From contig QXXC01000015.1 in NCBI GenBank assembly GCA_009911305.1, positions 22,145-86,144 of the forward strand: DNA of 64,000 nt, in the 5' to 3' direction. Below are positions 62,937-64,000 of the stretch, piece after piece. Source of the stretch: Clostridiaceae bacterium. Its GTDB lineage: Bacteria; Bacillota; Clostridia; Lachnospirales; Lachnospiraceae. The first letter of the stretch is position 1; each line of letters begins with the position of its first letter. Under the pieces are notes generated by a model, which saw only the letters and a program-made list of their open reading frames with translations, ran no database searches and was not told the origin of the DNA. Both the position numbers and the translations under genes were made by a program.

Positions 62937-63904
62937 ATTTCAATCCACGTCCCCGCGAGGGAGGCGACCCTTTCCCACACTGCAAGCGTAACTGTCAAAA
63001 ATATTTCAATCCATGCCTCCGCGAGGGAGGCGACACACTTCTGCCGCCGTTCCGTTTAGCGCGTCCATATTTCAATCCACGCCTCCGCAGGGGAGGCGAC
63101 TTGATTGAGCTTGCAAGGCGCACGGTTCCGTACGATTTCAATCCACGCCTCCGCAGGGGAGGCGACCTACATCCAATTCAGCCTCATACTCTGCCAGAAT
63201 AAAATTTCAATCCACGCCTCCGCAGGGGAGGCGACACTGGTTAGGGTTTAAGGTGGAGGAGTTCGATGCTATTTCAATCCACGCCTCCGCAGGGGAGGCG
63301 ACGGCGTTGGTGTTAATGTATGCGGCTTTGTTAATGCATTTCAATCCACGCCTCCGCAGGGGAGGCGACAATCTGGATAAAGACACGGGCACGGTGACCG
63401 ACGAATATTTCAATCCACGCCTCCGCAGGGGAGGCGACGAGGACTGGAAAGCTTATGTGCAGTCAGTGGAAAAATTTCAATCCACGCCTCCGCAGGGGAG
63501 GCGACTCAAAGAGTTTAAAGAGGGTGTTATTGAGTTAGGTATTTCAATCCACGCCTCCGCAGGGGAGGCGACGTGTTACAATTACACCCGAAACAGCATC
63601 CTTTGTGATTTCAATCCACGCCTCCGCAGGGGGGCGACTGAGAGGAGGACTGTTCCGTTTGGTATTAAAGTGATTTCAATCCACGCCTCCGCAGGGGAGG
63701 CGACGCAGCAGCAACTTGCGATTGCCCTAGTATTAGGATATTTCAATCCACGCCTCCGCAGGGGAGGCGACCAAGCTGCGCAATCTCCGCATTAATCGCC
63801 GTCTGATTTCAATCCACGCCTCCGCAGGGGAGGCGACGTCATACTGCGCCTGTGTACTCTTAAGCCACCCAAATTTCAATCCACGCCTCCGCAGGGGAGG
63901 CGAC
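62937..63904 (-). CRISPR. CRISPR array, type I-C repeat, 15 repeats and 14 spacers
   Basis: Repeats of 32 bases begin at 62937, 63003, 63069, 63135, 63204, 63271, 63338, 63407, 63474, 63541, 63608, 63673, 63740, 63806 and 63873. On the minus strand each reads GTCGCCTCCCCTGCGG then AGGCGTGGATTGAAAT, the GTCGC...GGATTGAAAT layout of type I-C. Spacers are 34-37 bases and all different. The two leftmost repeats are degenerate (GTCGCCTCCCTCGCGG...), which marks the distal end, so transcription and the leader are from the right. The repeat at 63608 lacks one base. Several spacers read as open protein-like frames, fitting phage or plasmid origin. No cas gene lies in the window. Confidence 0.98.
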
Positions 63905-64000
63905 CGGGTATTATGGTCATGGCGTTCTCCTAGTACAACATTGCTTAAATAACTAAGTAAAACTATACTGCTAATGGCACTCCCTTATAAGTCCATTTAA
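63905..64000 (-). promoter_or_regulatory. Presumed CRISPR leader, proximal part
   Basis: The 96 bases right of the last repeat are AT-rich and carry no further repeat. By repeat orientation this is the leader side. cas genes would be expected to its right, outside the window. Confidence 0.6.

Noticed and set aside
63253..63795. A 180-codon reading frame across the CRISPR array
   Set aside because: It consists of translated repeats (ISIHASAGEAT, FNPRLRRGGD) because repeat plus spacer lengths happen to keep frames open.
63862..63923. ATG with an AGGAGA site reading from the presumed leader into the first repeat
   Set aside because: It stops inside the repeat after 14 codons; more likely chance.

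Overview
The window looks like chromosomal DNA of a Gram-positive anaerobe of the class Clostridia, most likely a GC-rich Lachnospiraceae member; I do not assign a species. The evidence is a PolC-type replicase, AddAB in place of RecBCD, two T-box leaders, indirect Asn-tRNA synthesis by GatCAB, an infC-rpmI-rplT operon with an attenuated leader, a GHKL kinase with a LytTR regulator, and strong AGGAGG ribosome binding sites. Most genes lie on the minus strand.

Layout. 1-7.5 kb: addB and addA (addA runs off the left edge), separated by an iron-sulfur flavoprotein-like gene with its own promoter. 7.6-9.1 kb: infC-rpmI-rplT with an AUU start and leader terminator. 9.1-16.2 kb: a YczE-type membrane protein, a DUF1540 protein, thrS with a T-box, a MATE exporter, a small orphan protein and a secreted GHL10 glycosidase-like protein. 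16.6 kb: tmRNA, then a DUF5131 protein. 17.9-22.6 kb: a LysR regulator divergent from an R-specific hydratase, a CoA-transferase and a GntP permease, which together suggest uptake and activation of a short hydroxy acid. 22.8-25.6 kb: a two-component system preceded by a small peptide with a three-fold Cys repeat. 25.7-28 kb: a stand-alone AhpF N-terminal domain protein, AhpC, and AroD on the other strand. 28.1-33.3 kb: T-box-controlled aspS-gatCAB. 33.4-41.5 kb: a heptad coiled-coil protein, a MalY/PatB aminotransferase, PolC and a siroheme reductase. 41.6-51.4 kb: purine/nucleoside salvage (adenine deaminase, TatD, BMP-type ABC importer, DeoD, M20 hydrolase), probably driven from a promoter with a palindromic operator at 51.45 kb.

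51.5-56.8 kb is an AT-richer accessory island. Two adjacent inverted-repeat elements (51549-51873) bound a five-gene cluster: a RanBP2-type zinc-ribbon protein, SpeD, a DUF4178 membrane protein, a DUF350 membrane protein and a membrane-fused aminopropyltransferase, led by a 31-codon basic ORF. A third inverted-repeat element lies inside the cluster. A scrambled prophage remnant joining a ClpP-like protease to a capsid fragment follows. 56.9-62.5 kb holds a HAD hydrolase, an HPr-like protein without the usual phospho-histidine, and a parC/parE pair with a hairpin leader.

The right end (62937-63904) is a CRISPR array of 15 repeats of type I-C character, read leftward, with degenerate repeats at its left (distal) end; cas genes would be expected beyond the right edge. 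The most unusual items are the polyamine/DUF350/DUF4178 island, the CX3D/CX6C repeat peptide beside the two-component system, the G10 tract that sets the C-terminus of the LytTR regulator, and the family of short inverted-repeat elements whose ends coincide with several stop codons.
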